Of a stretch of 39,488 nucleotides of DNA, positions 30,379 through 37,435 are shown one piece after another (the first letter of the stretch is position 1; every line of letters starts with the position of its first letter). This DNA is from Malikia granosa (GTDB lineage Bacteria > Pseudomonadota > Gammaproteobacteria > Burkholderiales > Burkholderiaceae_C). Under the pieces are notes generated by a model that had not been told where the DNA came from, made no database searches, and saw nothing but the letters and a program-made list of their open reading frames with translations. Both the position numbers and the translations under genes were made by a program. The stretch is taken from positions 1 through 39,488 of the forward strand of contig NZ_PVLQ01000019.1 of the NCBI RefSeq assembly GCF_002980595.1. Reading direction: 5' to 3'.

Positions 30379-30774
30379 ATGACTACAATGCAAAACATGA
30401 CATGCAAGAGCCTTGTGCGACGCTGGACTGCAGGCTGGGCTCTGTGGGCCGTCCTGTTGCATGCCCTGGCACCTGCGGCCGCTCAGGCGGCGCTGCGCTT
30501 GGCGCCCGCGCTGCCGTTCGAGGTTTGCAGCAGCACCGGCATCCTGCGTCCGGTCGAGCCGGCGCGCGAGCCGTCCCAGGACAGCCGCCCTGGCCTGGCG
30601 GCCTTGCATTGCGACTGGTGCCTGCTCGACGCGCCAGCCCTCCTGCCCCAGCCGCTGCGGGCCGGCCTCGATGCCGGTCCGGATGGTTCCGATCCGCTTG
30701 CCGCCATGCGCGAGCCGCGCGCCTGGCTGGCCGATTGGCGCGTGCAGGCGCGGGCGCCGCCTGCCGCCGCCTGA
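30379..30774 (+). CDS. Small cysteine-containing membrane/secreted protein, DUF2946-like
   Basis: This 131-residue protein has an N-terminal hydrophobic segment (WALWAVLLHALAPAAAQAA) that may be a signal or anchor. Cysteines follow at FEVCSSTG and in the pair ALHCDWCLLD. This is the pattern of DUF2946 proteins, often found next to copper or iron acquisition genes. The PCu(A)C chaperone gene follows 131 bp downstream, supporting a role in copper handling. Three ATGs occur in the first seven codons (30379, 30388, 30397) and no clear ribosome site decides among them. Confidence 0.6.
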   Translation: MTTMQNMTCKSLVRRWTAGWALWAVLLHALAPAAAQAALRLAPALPFEVCSSTGILRPVEPAREPSQDSRPGLAALHCDWCLLDAPALLPQPLRAGLDAGPDGSDPLAAMREPRAWLADWRVQARAPPAAA

Positions 30775-30905
30775 CTCCATCCGTCTCGCGGCGGCTTGCC
30801 CCGTGGCTTGCCGTCATTGGAATCCGGCCCGGCGGCGCTGTTGTCGCACCAGTGGCCAGGGCCCGGGCCCGCCGATGGCGCGCCCGGCCAGAAAGACACC
30901 CGATC

Positions 30906-31397
30906 ATGAAGCAGATTTTTCGTTCTTCCCTCCTCGTTGCCTTGAGCGTCGCCAGCCTGGGCGCCTGGGCCCAGTCCCGGCTCAAGGTCGAGGACGCCTG
31001 GGTGCGCGGCACCGTGGCGCAGCAAAAGGCCACCGGCGCCTTCATGCGCCTGACGGCCGAGCGCGACTCGCGCCTGTTGGCCGTCCGTTCGCCGGTCGCG
31101 GGCGTGGTCGAGATCCACGAGATGGCGCTCAACGACGGCATCATGAAGATGCGCGCCATCCCCGGGCTGGCGCTGCCGGCGGGCAAGACGGTCGAGCTCA
31201 AGCCGGGCGGCTACCATGTGATGCTGCTCGACCTGAAGGCGCCGGTCAGCGCCGGCGAGCAGGTGCCGCTGACGCTGCTGCTCGAGGGCCAGGACGGCCA
31301 GCGCGAGCAGGTCGAGCTCCAGCTGCCGGTGCGCGCGCTCAATGCCCAGCCCATGGGGCATGGCCATCAGCAGCATCCGTCCGGCCACATGCGCTGA
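30906..31397 (+). CDS. PCu(A)C periplasmic copper chaperone with His/Met-rich tail
   Basis: This 163-residue periplasmic Cu(I) chaperone delivers copper to the CuA site of cytochrome oxidase. A signal peptide ends near AWA-QS (residue 23). The family motif H-X10-M-X21-H-X-M is exact: His71, Met82, His104 and Met106. The C-terminus adds QPMGHGHQQHPSGHMR, a His/Met-rich tail that may give a second copper site. The open frame runs upstream to 30303, but the ATG at 30906 begins the signal peptide. Confidence 0.93.
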   Translation: MKQIFRSSLLVALSVASLGAWAQSRLKVEDAWVRGTVAQQKATGAFMRLTAERDSRLLAVRSPVAGVVEIHEMALNDGIMKMRAIPGLALPAGKTVELKPGGYHVMLLDLKAPVSAGEQVPLTLLLEGQDGQREQVELQLPVRALNAQPMGHGHQQHPSGHMR

Positions 31398-31434
31398 TCC
31401 GGCTGTCGCGGGCCTGAGCTGGCCCCGGAAAGAT

Positions 31435-31466
31435 AAAAAAGCCGCACCCGTGCCAACGCGTGCGGC
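31435..31466 (-). terminator. Intrinsic terminator in minus orientation
   Basis: GCCGCAC (31441-31447) pairs with GTGCGGC (31460-31466), and the plus-strand A6 at 31435-31440 gives a T6 tract for minus-strand transcripts. No minus-strand protein gene ends just before it. It would fit the terminator of a tRNA whose 3' end is now separated from its body by the integrated element. Confidence 0.65.
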
Positions 31467-31474
31467 TTCATCCA

Positions 31475-31568
31475 TGGTCCGACAGGAATCGAAAAACAAG
31501 TCCAATGCATTGATTCTGCTTTGTCTTTTTCGATCCTGGTTTCTTGGATACCGTCAAAAGTACCGTCA
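31475..31568. other. Probable attachment-site region of the integrated element
   Basis: On the minus strand TTCGATTCCTGTCGGACCA (31493-31475) begins like a tRNA T-loop and T-stem. An imperfect inverted repeat follows: CAGGAATCGAAAAACAAG at 31483-31500 against the reverse complement of 31520-31538. TACCGTCA is repeated at 31549-31556 and 31561-31568, resembling arm-type integrase sites. Chromosomal genes end to the left and phage-like genes begin to the right, so this is the likely left junction. The acceptor-stem bases do not fit a tRNA I can name, so the tRNA identity is doubtful. Confidence 0.4.
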
Positions 31569-31650
31569 CTTGTTGAGGCGACCCCCCATTTGGACACAAT
31601 ACCGCCCACGGGAGGACAGGATCAGGCCCGGCATTGCGGCTGCAGCGCCT

Positions 31651-32034
31651 TCAGGGCTTTGAGGTAGTCCCGCGTCCGATCTGCTCGCGCTGGCGGTCAT
31701 GGGCTGCGACCATCTGGCGCAGCAGGGCCAGCTCGTCAGCGGTGGTAGTGGACCGCTCGGCCAGGTTGTCGAGCAGATCCAGCCCGGCCGCGAAGGTGTC
31801 TCGCTCTTGCGGCTCTAGGCCCCGCTCGACCAGGTACAGGCCGGCATGGGCCAGGATGGACAGATGCTCATGATCGGCCCAGCCGGCGCAGCCCTCCTGG
31901 TAGGCGGTCAGGGCCTCATGCTCGGCAATTCGGGGCAGGATGACTTCGGCGGCGGCCTGCCGGTTCAGGGTCGCCAGCGCGACCGGGTGAATGTCGGTGG
32001 CATAGACCCGGCGGCGAGTGGCCTTCTTACTCAT
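31651..32034 (-). CDS. Hypothetical protein, last gene of satellite operon
   Basis: This unrecognised 127-residue soluble protein has a basic N-terminus (MSKKATRRRVYATDIHPVAL) and then helical, leucine/alanine-rich sequence without cysteine clusters or membrane segments. Its ATG overlaps the stop of the HEAGH gene by four bases (TCAT on the plus strand), so it is translationally coupled to it. It is the gene closest to the presumed left junction. Function unknown. Confidence 0.7.
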   Translation of the reverse strand: MSKKATRRRVYATDIHPVALATLNRQAAAEVILPRIAEHEALTAYQEGCAGWADHEHLSILAHAGLYLVERGLEPQERDTFAAGLDLLDNLAERSTTTADELALLRQMVAAHDRQREQIGRGTTSKP

Positions 32035-32564
32035 GCTTGACGCTCCATCGCCGTGCTCTTAGCGCTCCACTCGCCACGCTCTACCAGGGCGGCCGCGATC
32101 TCTTGGACGCGCTCCCAGTGGTGTTCTAGGACGTGACGCGCGACGCGCTGGGCATATCCATGGCCGGCGCTTGAGGTCCTGCCGAATCTGGTATGAAGCA
32201 TGGCTTCGGAAGTATTGAAGTCATCTTGATCTGGGTAATAGATAGGGCCGATCCACGGCTGGCCGGATCTGATCTGCTCGGCCATGACGCCAGCATGGCA
32301 AACGGCCGCAGCGGTGGCCGCCAGGATTCCGGACTCATCTGGGGGCGGATCTGGAAGGGGGGTTTCCAGAAAGCTGGTCGGCATGTGAGCCAGACCTCCA
32401 ATTGCGGTAGCCTCGGCCCTCACATCTTCCAATCCCAGCCACTCCATCAGCACGACATGCCCGGCCTCGTGATAGGCGACGCGCTCCAGGTCGGCGCCGG
32501 CATGGCCTCGGGGCTGCCAGGGCCAGCAGCGGCGCAAGCTGTCTGCGGCGGGGTAGTCCGTCAT
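32031..32564 (-). CDS. HEAGH-motif putative zinc metalloprotease, M41-like
   Basis: This 177-residue protein has VAYHEAGHVVLMEWLGL, a zincin HExxH motif (His32, Glu33, His36) in the form typical of FtsH peptidase (M41) and of small phage-borne relatives. There is no AAA domain and no membrane segment. A third zinc ligand is not obvious. ATG at 32564 overlaps the upstream stop (ATGA); the frame also contains a TTG at 32573. It could be a maturation or host-directed protease of the element. The family call rests on the motif alone. Confidence 0.65.
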   Translation of the reverse strand: MTDYPAADSLRRCWPWQPRGHAGADLERVAYHEAGHVVLMEWLGLEDVRAEATAIGGLAHMPTSFLETPLPDPPPDESGILAATAAAVCHAGVMAEQIRSGQPWIGPIYYPDQDDFNTSEAMLHTRFGRTSSAGHGYAQRVARHVLEHHWERVQEIAAALVERGEWSAKSTAMERQA

Positions 32565-33103
32565 GCCGGGCAACGAACCACGAAACTGACCCGGAACTTG
32601 TTTTCGGGGTCAGCGATGGGGGCATGGCCTCCATCGATGAGGATATGTTCCTGGGCCGCGCCCATCTTGTCTGAAGCCAGTACGGTATGCATGGCATTCA
32701 TGATCACGCCGGCATCGGCGTGGCTGGTGTTGTCGCCGTGAAAGTAGGACACGGTTCCCTTGACGAAAACCGGGTCAGATTCATCAAGCTCCAGTTCGGC
32801 GCAGCCCACGGCAACGGAATGCCGTAGGAAATCGTTGCAGACCACGGAATCATTGAAGCCATTCTCAAGGCCGGTCTTGATGACTGTGCGCAGCATGGCG
32901 CGAGACAGTGGGCAGACCTTGGGCGGCCGGGGCTGGGCCGATTGTTCCTGGTCATCGTCGCCAGCGTATGCCGCGCGGGCTTCCAGTATTTGAGCGCGGC
33001 GGGTGCGCTGTTCATCGAGGGACAGAGAAGGGTCGATCTGACCATTCAGGAGGTCGTTGGTGCGCTTGATAGCGGCGATTTGGCGTTCGGCTTGTGTGCT
33101 CAT
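32561..33103 (-). CDS. Hypothetical protein of the satellite
   Basis: This 180-residue protein is not recognised. The N-terminal third is charged and helical (AERQIAAIKRTNDLLNGQID, DEQRTRRAQILEARAAY). The rest is mixed alpha/beta with a segment VKGTVSYFHGDNTSHADAGV and ends in a basic beta-like tail. It overlaps its neighbours on both sides by four bases (ATGA), so it belongs to a coupled chain with the 52-residue ORF upstream and the HEAGH gene downstream. Codon use is less GC-biased than in the chromosomal genes. Confidence 0.7.
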   Translation of the reverse strand: MSTQAERQIAAIKRTNDLLNGQIDPSLSLDEQRTRRAQILEARAAYAGDDDQEQSAQPRPPKVCPLSRAMLRTVIKTGLENGFNDSVVCNDFLRHSVAVGCAELELDESDPVFVKGTVSYFHGDNTSHADAGVIMNAMHTVLASDKMGAAQEHILIDGGHAPIADPENKFRVSFVVRCPA

Positions 33104-33258
33104 GATTTGCGGTTGGGATAGGTCTTGTTACGGGCTGGCTGTGCGGTCTTGCTGGTGGAAGGCTGAATGCGGGGATTGCCAGGGCACAGAGCAGAGATGG
33201 GGACCAGTGAGCGAGAGGCTTCGATCTGCTTTCGCGTTGGCTTCTTGATGATCTTCAT
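33100..33258 (-). CDS. Small basic ORF, 52 residues
   Basis: An ATG at 33258 opens MKIIKKPTRKQIEASRSLVP and runs 52 residues, rich in Lys, Arg, Pro and Ser, to a TGA that overlaps the next ATG (ATGA at 33103). A further 22-codon frame, 33323 to 33255 (MTDSGRVAPERC...), ends in the same ATGA fashion on this gene's ATG. Neither is recognised and ribosome sites are weak, but the repeated stop/start overlaps argue for translation. Function unknown. Confidence 0.45.
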   Translation of the reverse strand: MKIIKKPTRKQIEASRSLVPISALCPGNPRIQPSTSKTAQPARNKTYPNRKS

Positions 33259-33386
33259 GATGGTGTCTTGATGGGGTTGACCAACTCGCAGCGTTCAGGA
33301 GCTACGCGTCCGCTGTCGGTCATGCCTTGCTGTCAGCCGCTGTTACAAGCAAGGCGCGGTGCCTGGTAGGCTTACCCGTGAAGGGG

Positions 33387-34427
33387 TCAGGCAGCGATGC
33401 CGCCGCGCACGATACCGGTTCGGCGCAGGATGCAGGCTCCCATGTCGGCAGTGACTTGGACCAGCGTGCCGTCTACCTCAGCAGGGGTCTTGCGCTGCTC
33501 GACGCGGATAGGATGCCGGGTGCCATAGAGGCGCAGCAGTGCCACGACAGGGCAGGCCACGGGGTCAGCCAGCAGATACCAGCGATGGGCCGGCAGATCG
33601 GCCAAAACGCTGACGCGCAGGTCAAGGCCAGCATCGCGGATCAGTCGGCGCGCCTCGAATTCCAGCTCGGGCGATGTGACGATGTGGGTCGCGCTCAAGC
33701 CGGATCGTTGTCCAGTGGCGGTCGGCTGGGTGCGCAGCGCAGCCATGCCGGAGCCCAGCGCAGCACCAGACAGGGGTTGCTCAATGACGTTGACATGCTC
33801 GGGGCCAAAGATCGGCAGGCCGTCAGACAGCGGCGGCGGGTTTTCCAGGGCGGCCGTCACGAGGCGCGATTCGATCCGGCCGGCACTGACGCCAACGGCC
33901 GTGAAGCTCTGGGCAATGGCGGACGCCTGATCGTTGACGATGGCCTGCCGCGATACCAGCACCGCCTTAGCATAGGTAGTCAGGCGAACGGACTGATTAA
34001 CCGATGCCATAAACGCGAATCCGCGAGTGACGCGCCCGTTTTCTCCCAGCTTTTCCAGCTCCAGGCCGTCATCGTCCAGGGAGACCATTTCAACGGGCTT
34101 GAAGTCGCTTACCTCCATCACAGCGCTGAAGTTCAGGTGATCGGCGGCGTGCGAGTCGTAGGAGGCGCGGGTGATCTTGGTGTAACCGTCTGCCAGCACG
34201 GCGGAGAACTCCGACGAAATCATCCCGCGTCCCATGACGGATATGTCGAGTTCATTCTCGGAAGGAGGTCGAACCCGCGAGCCGGCCGCATAGGCGATCT
34301 GACGCAGGGTCAGACCGTCCGCGAGCGGGTGGGGGTAATCGACATGCTCGCCGATAGCTTGGCGGATCGCGTCAGGCGCTGCCGCCATGACAGCGCCGGG
34401 GGTGAAAGTGGATTTGGTTTCAGTCAT
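33387..34427 (-). CDS. Phage major capsid protein (gpT/protease-fusion type)
   Basis: This 346-residue protein resembles the C-terminal capsid part of ClpP-protease/capsid fusion proteins. Diagnostic stretches are ASYDSHAADHLNFSAVMEVS-DFKPVEMV, LEKLGENGRVTRG, TYAKAVLVSRQAIVNDQASA, and the end block WYLLADPVACPVVALLRL then DGTLVQVTADMGA. Here the capsid domain stands alone, with no protease before it. ATG at 34427 (MTETKSTFTPGAVMA) is the start. Its presence without portal or tail genes in this stretch suggests a satellite that makes or remodels capsids. Family call from pattern recall only. Confidence 0.68.
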   Translation of the reverse strand: MTETKSTFTPGAVMAAAPDAIRQAIGEHVDYPHPLADGLTLRQIAYAAGSRVRPPSENELDISVMGRGMISSEFSAVLADGYTKITRASYDSHAADHLNFSAVMEVSDFKPVEMVSLDDDGLELEKLGENGRVTRGFAFMASVNQSVRLTTYAKAVLVSRQAIVNDQASAIAQSFTAVGVSAGRIESRLVTAALENPPPLSDGLPIFGPEHVNVIEQPLSGAALGSGMAALRTQPTATGQRSGLSATHIVTSPELEFEARRLIRDAGLDLRVSVLADLPAHRWYLLADPVACPVVALLRLYGTRHPIRVEQRKTPAEVDGTLVQVTADMGACILRRTGIVRGGIAA

Positions 34428-34436
34428 GCCTATATG

Positions 34437-34451
34437 GTCAGGCTTCCTGAC
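34437..34451. promoter_or_regulatory. Short perfect hairpin before the capsid gene
   Basis: GTCAGG-CTT-CCTGAC is a perfect 6-bp stem with a three-base loop, ten bases upstream of the capsid ATG (minus strand) where a ribosome site would be expected. No good Shine-Dalgarno sequence is visible, so the hairpin may be a translational control site or a coat-protein binding element. It is short enough to be chance. Confidence 0.3.
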
Positions 34452-34477
34452 TGAAATGATCCGGCTATCGCTTCGGC

Positions 34478-34864
34478 CTACTTCACCAGGTCGAACAGGC
34501 GCCTGGCGGTGGCGGGGACGCGCTCGCCGGCCAGGAAGGCCCGGTGCAGGGCGCTGTCGAGCGGGTCCATGCTGCCGGCCATGCCTCCAGCACGCAAGCG
34601 CGGCCAAATGCGCGTTTGGAATCGCTTCACGGCCTGGGCCAGTCTGCCGGCCACGGTCCAGGCGCCGGCATCATCAGCGGCCAGCAGGCGCGACGCCTCG
34701 ACCAGGGCGGCGTCACGGTACCTGATCCGGGCCAGGCGATCGACCCCGAGCGCCTGGGTATGGTTGGCCGCCTCGGCTGCGGCCGTCAGCAGGCGGCGCG
34801 CTTCGTCAGGGGTCACGCGGTCGCCGTTGGCGACGCGCATCAGCAGCTCGATGCCGGATTGCAT
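34478..34864 (-). CDS. Hypothetical protein between terminase and capsid genes
   Basis: This 128-residue, all-helical-looking protein starts MQSGIELLMRVANGDRVTPD and ends VPATARRLFDLVK. GAGG six bases before the ATG at 34864, one base after the upstream stop, decides the start. It is not recognised. Its position between a small terminase and the capsid gene is where satellites and phages carry scaffolding, decoration or connector genes, but no motif supports a choice. Confidence 0.65.
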   Translation of the reverse strand: MQSGIELLMRVANGDRVTPDEARRLLTAAAEAANHTQALGVDRLARIRYRDAALVEASRLLAADDAGAWTVAGRLAQAVKRFQTRIWPRLRAGGMAGSMDPLDSALHRAFLAGERVPATARRLFDLVK

Positions 34865-34865
34865 G

Positions 34866-35444
34866 TCAGACCTCATCGCCTGCTCCATCGTCTGCAAGGT
34901 CGGCGTCCTGGTCTTCATGCTGCTCGGACAAGCTGCGGTCGACCAGCTCTGACGTAGATCTGATCCAGGCGGCGCGGGCACTGGCGATGACGGCCAGCAC
35001 CACAGTGCGGGCGGACTCGGGCAGATCCGGCGCGGCCTGCTCGAGCTGGCCGGTCAACTGGTCGATATGGGCAGCCATCGGGGCGCTGACCATGGCCAGC
35101 ACCTCGCGCAGCAGCGCGGTCGGGGCGTACTCGGCGCGCATGGCCTCGTTCTTCATCTCGACCGCCTCGCGCTGGGCGCGCGCCAGGGCGGCGCGCTCCG
35201 CAGGCAGGCTCAGGAGGCCGTCGCCTGTCTGGCGTTCGGCCTCGGCTTCAAGGTGCGCCAGGTAGGCCCGCAGTTGCTCCAGGGCGGTGCCGTCGCGGGG
35301 AATGTGGCCAGCCGTGATGTGGCGGCTGATCGCGGACTGTGTGACGCCTACCAGGTCGGCCAGCTCTTGCTGGGTGCATGGCAGGCCCAGTGCCGGCCAG
35401 CGTTTCAGCAGGCCGATGTCGTGGTCTTGTGTGTCTTGGTTCAT
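34866..35444 (-). CDS. Nu1-like phage terminase small subunit / DNA-packaging protein
   Basis: This 192-residue protein has an N-terminal helix-turn-helix (PCTQQELADLVGVTQSAISR followed by HITAGHIPRD, about residues 22-50). A long helical region comes next, in the style LSLPAERAALARAQREAVEM-KNEAMRAEYAPTALLREVL, typical of Nu1-type small terminases that recognise packaging sites. An acidic tail (EQHEDQDADLADDGAGDEV) closes it. AAGGGGG precedes the ATG. A satellite small terminase would redirect a helper phage's large subunit to the element's DNA. No large terminase is seen. Confidence 0.65.
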   Translation of the reverse strand: MNQDTQDHDIGLLKRWPALGLPCTQQELADLVGVTQSAISRHITAGHIPRDGTALEQLRAYLAHLEAEAERQTGDGLLSLPAERAALARAQREAVEMKNEAMRAEYAPTALLREVLAMVSAPMAAHIDQLTGQLEQAAPDLPESARTVVLAVIASARAAWIRSTSELVDRSLSEQHEDQDADLADDGAGDEV

Positions 35445-35557
35445 GCTATGACCCCCTTAGGGGACTCGTTGAACAGTCGGAGAGCGCGGCTGAATGAACC
35501 CGCCCTGGCCGTAGCCAGGAAGGACCCGAAGCCGGGGGTGGGTGGTGCCGGCTGCAT
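35441..35557 (-). CDS. Small ORF, 38 residues, coupled to terminase gene
   Basis: An ATG at 35557 follows AGGTG six bases upstream and opens MQPAPPTPGFGSFLATARAG. It runs 38 residues to a TGA that overlaps the terminase ATG (ATGA at 35441-35444). The segment GSFSRALRLFNESP is amphipathic. It is not recognised. Coupling and a ribosome site support translation, possibly as a leader peptide setting terminase expression. Confidence 0.42.
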   Translation of the reverse strand: MQPAPPTPGFGSFLATARAGSFSRALRLFNESPKGVIA

Positions 35558-35608
35558 GGTGTTCACCTGCTCCTGGTCGTGGATCAGGCAAGGCCACTAC
35601 CCCCCATC

Positions 35609-35633
35609 GACACGTAGACAAACTCGACAAACC
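35609..35633 (+). repeat. 25-bp iterated repeat, copy A
   Basis: The unit is GACACGTA-GACAAACTC-GACAAACC: three successive GACA(A/C)A-type subunits. It differs by one base from the inverted copy B at 35682-35706 and by two from copy C at 39189-39213. It lies 3' of the YfjI gene next to an AT-rich patch. Confidence 0.85.
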
Positions 35634-35681
35634 CAAATGATGGATGGCATGACGGGTTTGTCGTGCAAGGGTCTGATCTCT

Positions 35682-35706
35682 GGTTTGTCGAGTTTGTCTA
35701 TGTGTC
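35682..35706 (-). repeat. 25-bp iterated repeat, copy B (inverted)
   Basis: Read on the minus strand it is GACACATA-GACAAACTC-GACAAACC, one base different from copy A and one from copy C. A and B form a large inverted repeat with 48 bp between them; a partial GGGTTTGTCGTG unit at 35654-35665 lies inside. Confidence 0.85.
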
Positions 35707-35723
35707 TAGCAGCGGTAGTAGCC

Positions 35724-35780
35724 TTGAGGTACAAGATATTGATAAATAAGTAAAAATTACTTAGAAATCATCTTTAGCGA
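35724..35780. other. AT-rich patch beside repeats, candidate unwinding region
   Basis: This stretch is strikingly AT-rich for the window and includes AAGTAA-AAA-TTACTT (35748-35762), a perfect inverted repeat. A degenerate repeat copy (20 of 25 matches to copy C) follows at 35779-35803 across the YfjI stop codon, and another interrupted copy lies at 35873-35893. Iterons plus an AT-rich segment are the usual make-up of a replication origin. Confidence 0.5.
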
Positions 35781-35788
35781 CAGATCGA

Positions 35789-37435
35789 CTAACTCGACAG
35801 AAGTGGGTTGATTTGAACCATGGCAGTTGGTTTTGCCCTGTTGTTGCGCTTGCTGTAGGTCATCACGCATCCGGTTTGTCTGAGTTTGTCGATGGCAGCG
35901 GTCAGTTTGTCGAGGTTCTTGAAGCGCCAGGACAAGCCCCTCTGAATGTCCCGCTGGCTGGCTTCTTCCAGTCCGCGCCCGGTCAGCCAGCGCAGCACCA
36001 GCGCCGCGTCGTCGTCCACCGGATCGGCCCCCAGCAGCCCGAAGGCCGCCTGGGCGTGCGGGATCAGCAGCCGTGCCAGATGGATTGCCCGCGCCATGGC
36101 GGACTCGCTGACCCACTCGGCTGTCAGACCCCACTCGGCCAGCTCGAGCAGCGCCGCGATGCGGGCCACGGTGCCGGGCAGCTTGCTGGTCCAGTCGCTG
36201 ATTCCCTCCAGGTCGCCGCCCGCGCCTTGCAGATGCTCGACCTCCTGGGCAAAGTCAAACCACAGCTCACGCGCCGTATCGGTCAGTTCCAGGACGGTTG
36301 CCGGGCCGGGTGCGCCGGGCTCGCCCGGCAGTCCGTGCAGCAGGCCCTCGATGCCGGCCTGGTAGTCCTCGCGCACTTCGTCGGGGATGTCGTGCATCTC
36401 GCGCACATCGCGCCGTCCGACGTTGCTTTCGGGCATGGCGTAGAGGAAGCGGGCCAGCAGGCCGGACCCCCTGAAGCCGTTGCCCTTGGCCACGTCGGCC
36501 ATGATGGCCGGCTGAATCATCAGGTTGAAGGACAGCGCCGGCCGGTCGGCGTAGGCTTTGCGACCCGCCCGGTCCACGCGCATGGGGCTGCCGGCATGGC
36601 CTTGCAGGAACACGTCGAGGTTGGCCGACCCGCCCGAGTAGCGTCCGCCCATGATGCCGAAGATGCCCGGCTCGTCGCTGTGAACCGCCATGCTCTCGCC
36701 GTGCTCCATCAGCATGACTTGCAGCCGCTCGGGTGTCACATCGGCGGTGAACAGCCTGGGCGCGCGCAGCTCGTCGGGCAGCTCGTCCTGAAGCTGCTCG
36801 ATCTCGCGCCGCAGTTCTTCCAGCTCGGCCGGGTCTGCCTTGCCACAGCGCAGCGTCAGTGCCTCGATCCGCTTCTGGATCGTGTTGCGCAGCGTCAGGT
36901 TCTTGGCAATGTCGCGCCGCATCCGGTCGGCCAGCAGCTTCTCCCAGCGCACCAGCGGCCCCAGGAAGGCCCCGAGCACCGCCGTCTTGCGCGTGCCGGG
37001 TGGGCTCACGCTGACGCACCACAGGGACAGGGTTTCTCGAAAGCTCTTGCCGCCCTTGGGCGCGACCTCGAAGCGGCGTTGCAGCACGGTCGCCAGCACC
37101 CCCAGCGCGCACAGCACCGACATGACCCCAGGTGTCTGGGTGGACTTGGCGACATGGTGGGCGTAGTCGCCCAGCCAGCCGGCCAGCACCTCATAGACCG
37201 GGATATCGGGCGTCTTGGCGCTGCCGGGAAGTATGGGTTCAGTCCATTCGTGAGCCGGTGCAGCGGCCGTCATCGTGCCGCCGAGCCCGTCCTGGTTGTC
37301 GTCGACCTCGGGCAGATCCGGGAAGGTCCGCTCAGGCGGCCGTGGCTCTGTTTGCACAGCGGCCTTGATGACCTCTGCCACGGCCTCGAGGCCGCACTCG
37401 CTGGCTAGGTCGTTGAAGTCGGTCAGCTCAGACAT
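35789..37435 (-). CDS. YfjI/DUF3987-family ATPase, replication helicase-like
   Basis: This 548-residue protein has a degenerate P-loop, VSVSPPGTRKTAVLGAFLGP (about 141-160), typical of the DUF3987/YfjI family, which sits downstream of Toprim primases in satellites and islands. A charged coiled-coil-like region (RKRIEALTLRCGKADPAELE onward) and VHSDEPGIFGIMGGRYSGG follow. The first residues, MSELTDFNDLASECGLEAVA, are the usual C-terminal motif of a Toprim primase, so the N-terminus belongs to the preceding domain. It overlaps that gene by 13 bases behind a G6 run. Confidence 0.82.
   Translation of the reverse strand: MSELTDFNDLASECGLEAVAEVIKAAVQTEPRPPERTFPDLPEVDDNQDGLGGTMTAAAPAHEWTEPILPGSAKTPDIPVYEVLAGWLGDYAHHVAKSTQTPGVMSVLCALGVLATVLQRRFEVAPKGGKSFRETLSLWCVSVSPPGTRKTAVLGAFLGPLVRWEKLLADRMRRDIAKNLTLRNTIQKRIEALTLRCGKADPAELEELRREIEQLQDELPDELRAPRLFTADVTPERLQVMLMEHGESMAVHSDEPGIFGIMGGRYSGGSANLDVFLQGHAGSPMRVDRAGRKAYADRPALSFNLMIQPAIMADVAKGNGFRGSGLLARFLYAMPESNVGRRDVREMHDIPDEVREDYQAGIEGLLHGLPGEPGAPGPATVLELTDTARELWFDFAQEVEHLQGAGGDLEGISDWTSKLPGTVARIAALLELAEWGLTAEWVSESAMARAIHLARLLIPHAQAAFGLLGADPVDDDAALVLRWLTGRGLEEASQRDIQRGLSWRFKNLDKLTAAIDKLRQTGCVMTYSKRNNRAKPTAMVQINPLLSS

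Noticed and set aside
31475-31500. A complete tRNA gene at the element junction
   Set aside because: Only a T-loop-like piece is present. The bases that would form the acceptor stem do not match any tRNA I know and no anticodon arm follows, so it is noted only as a possible attachment remnant.
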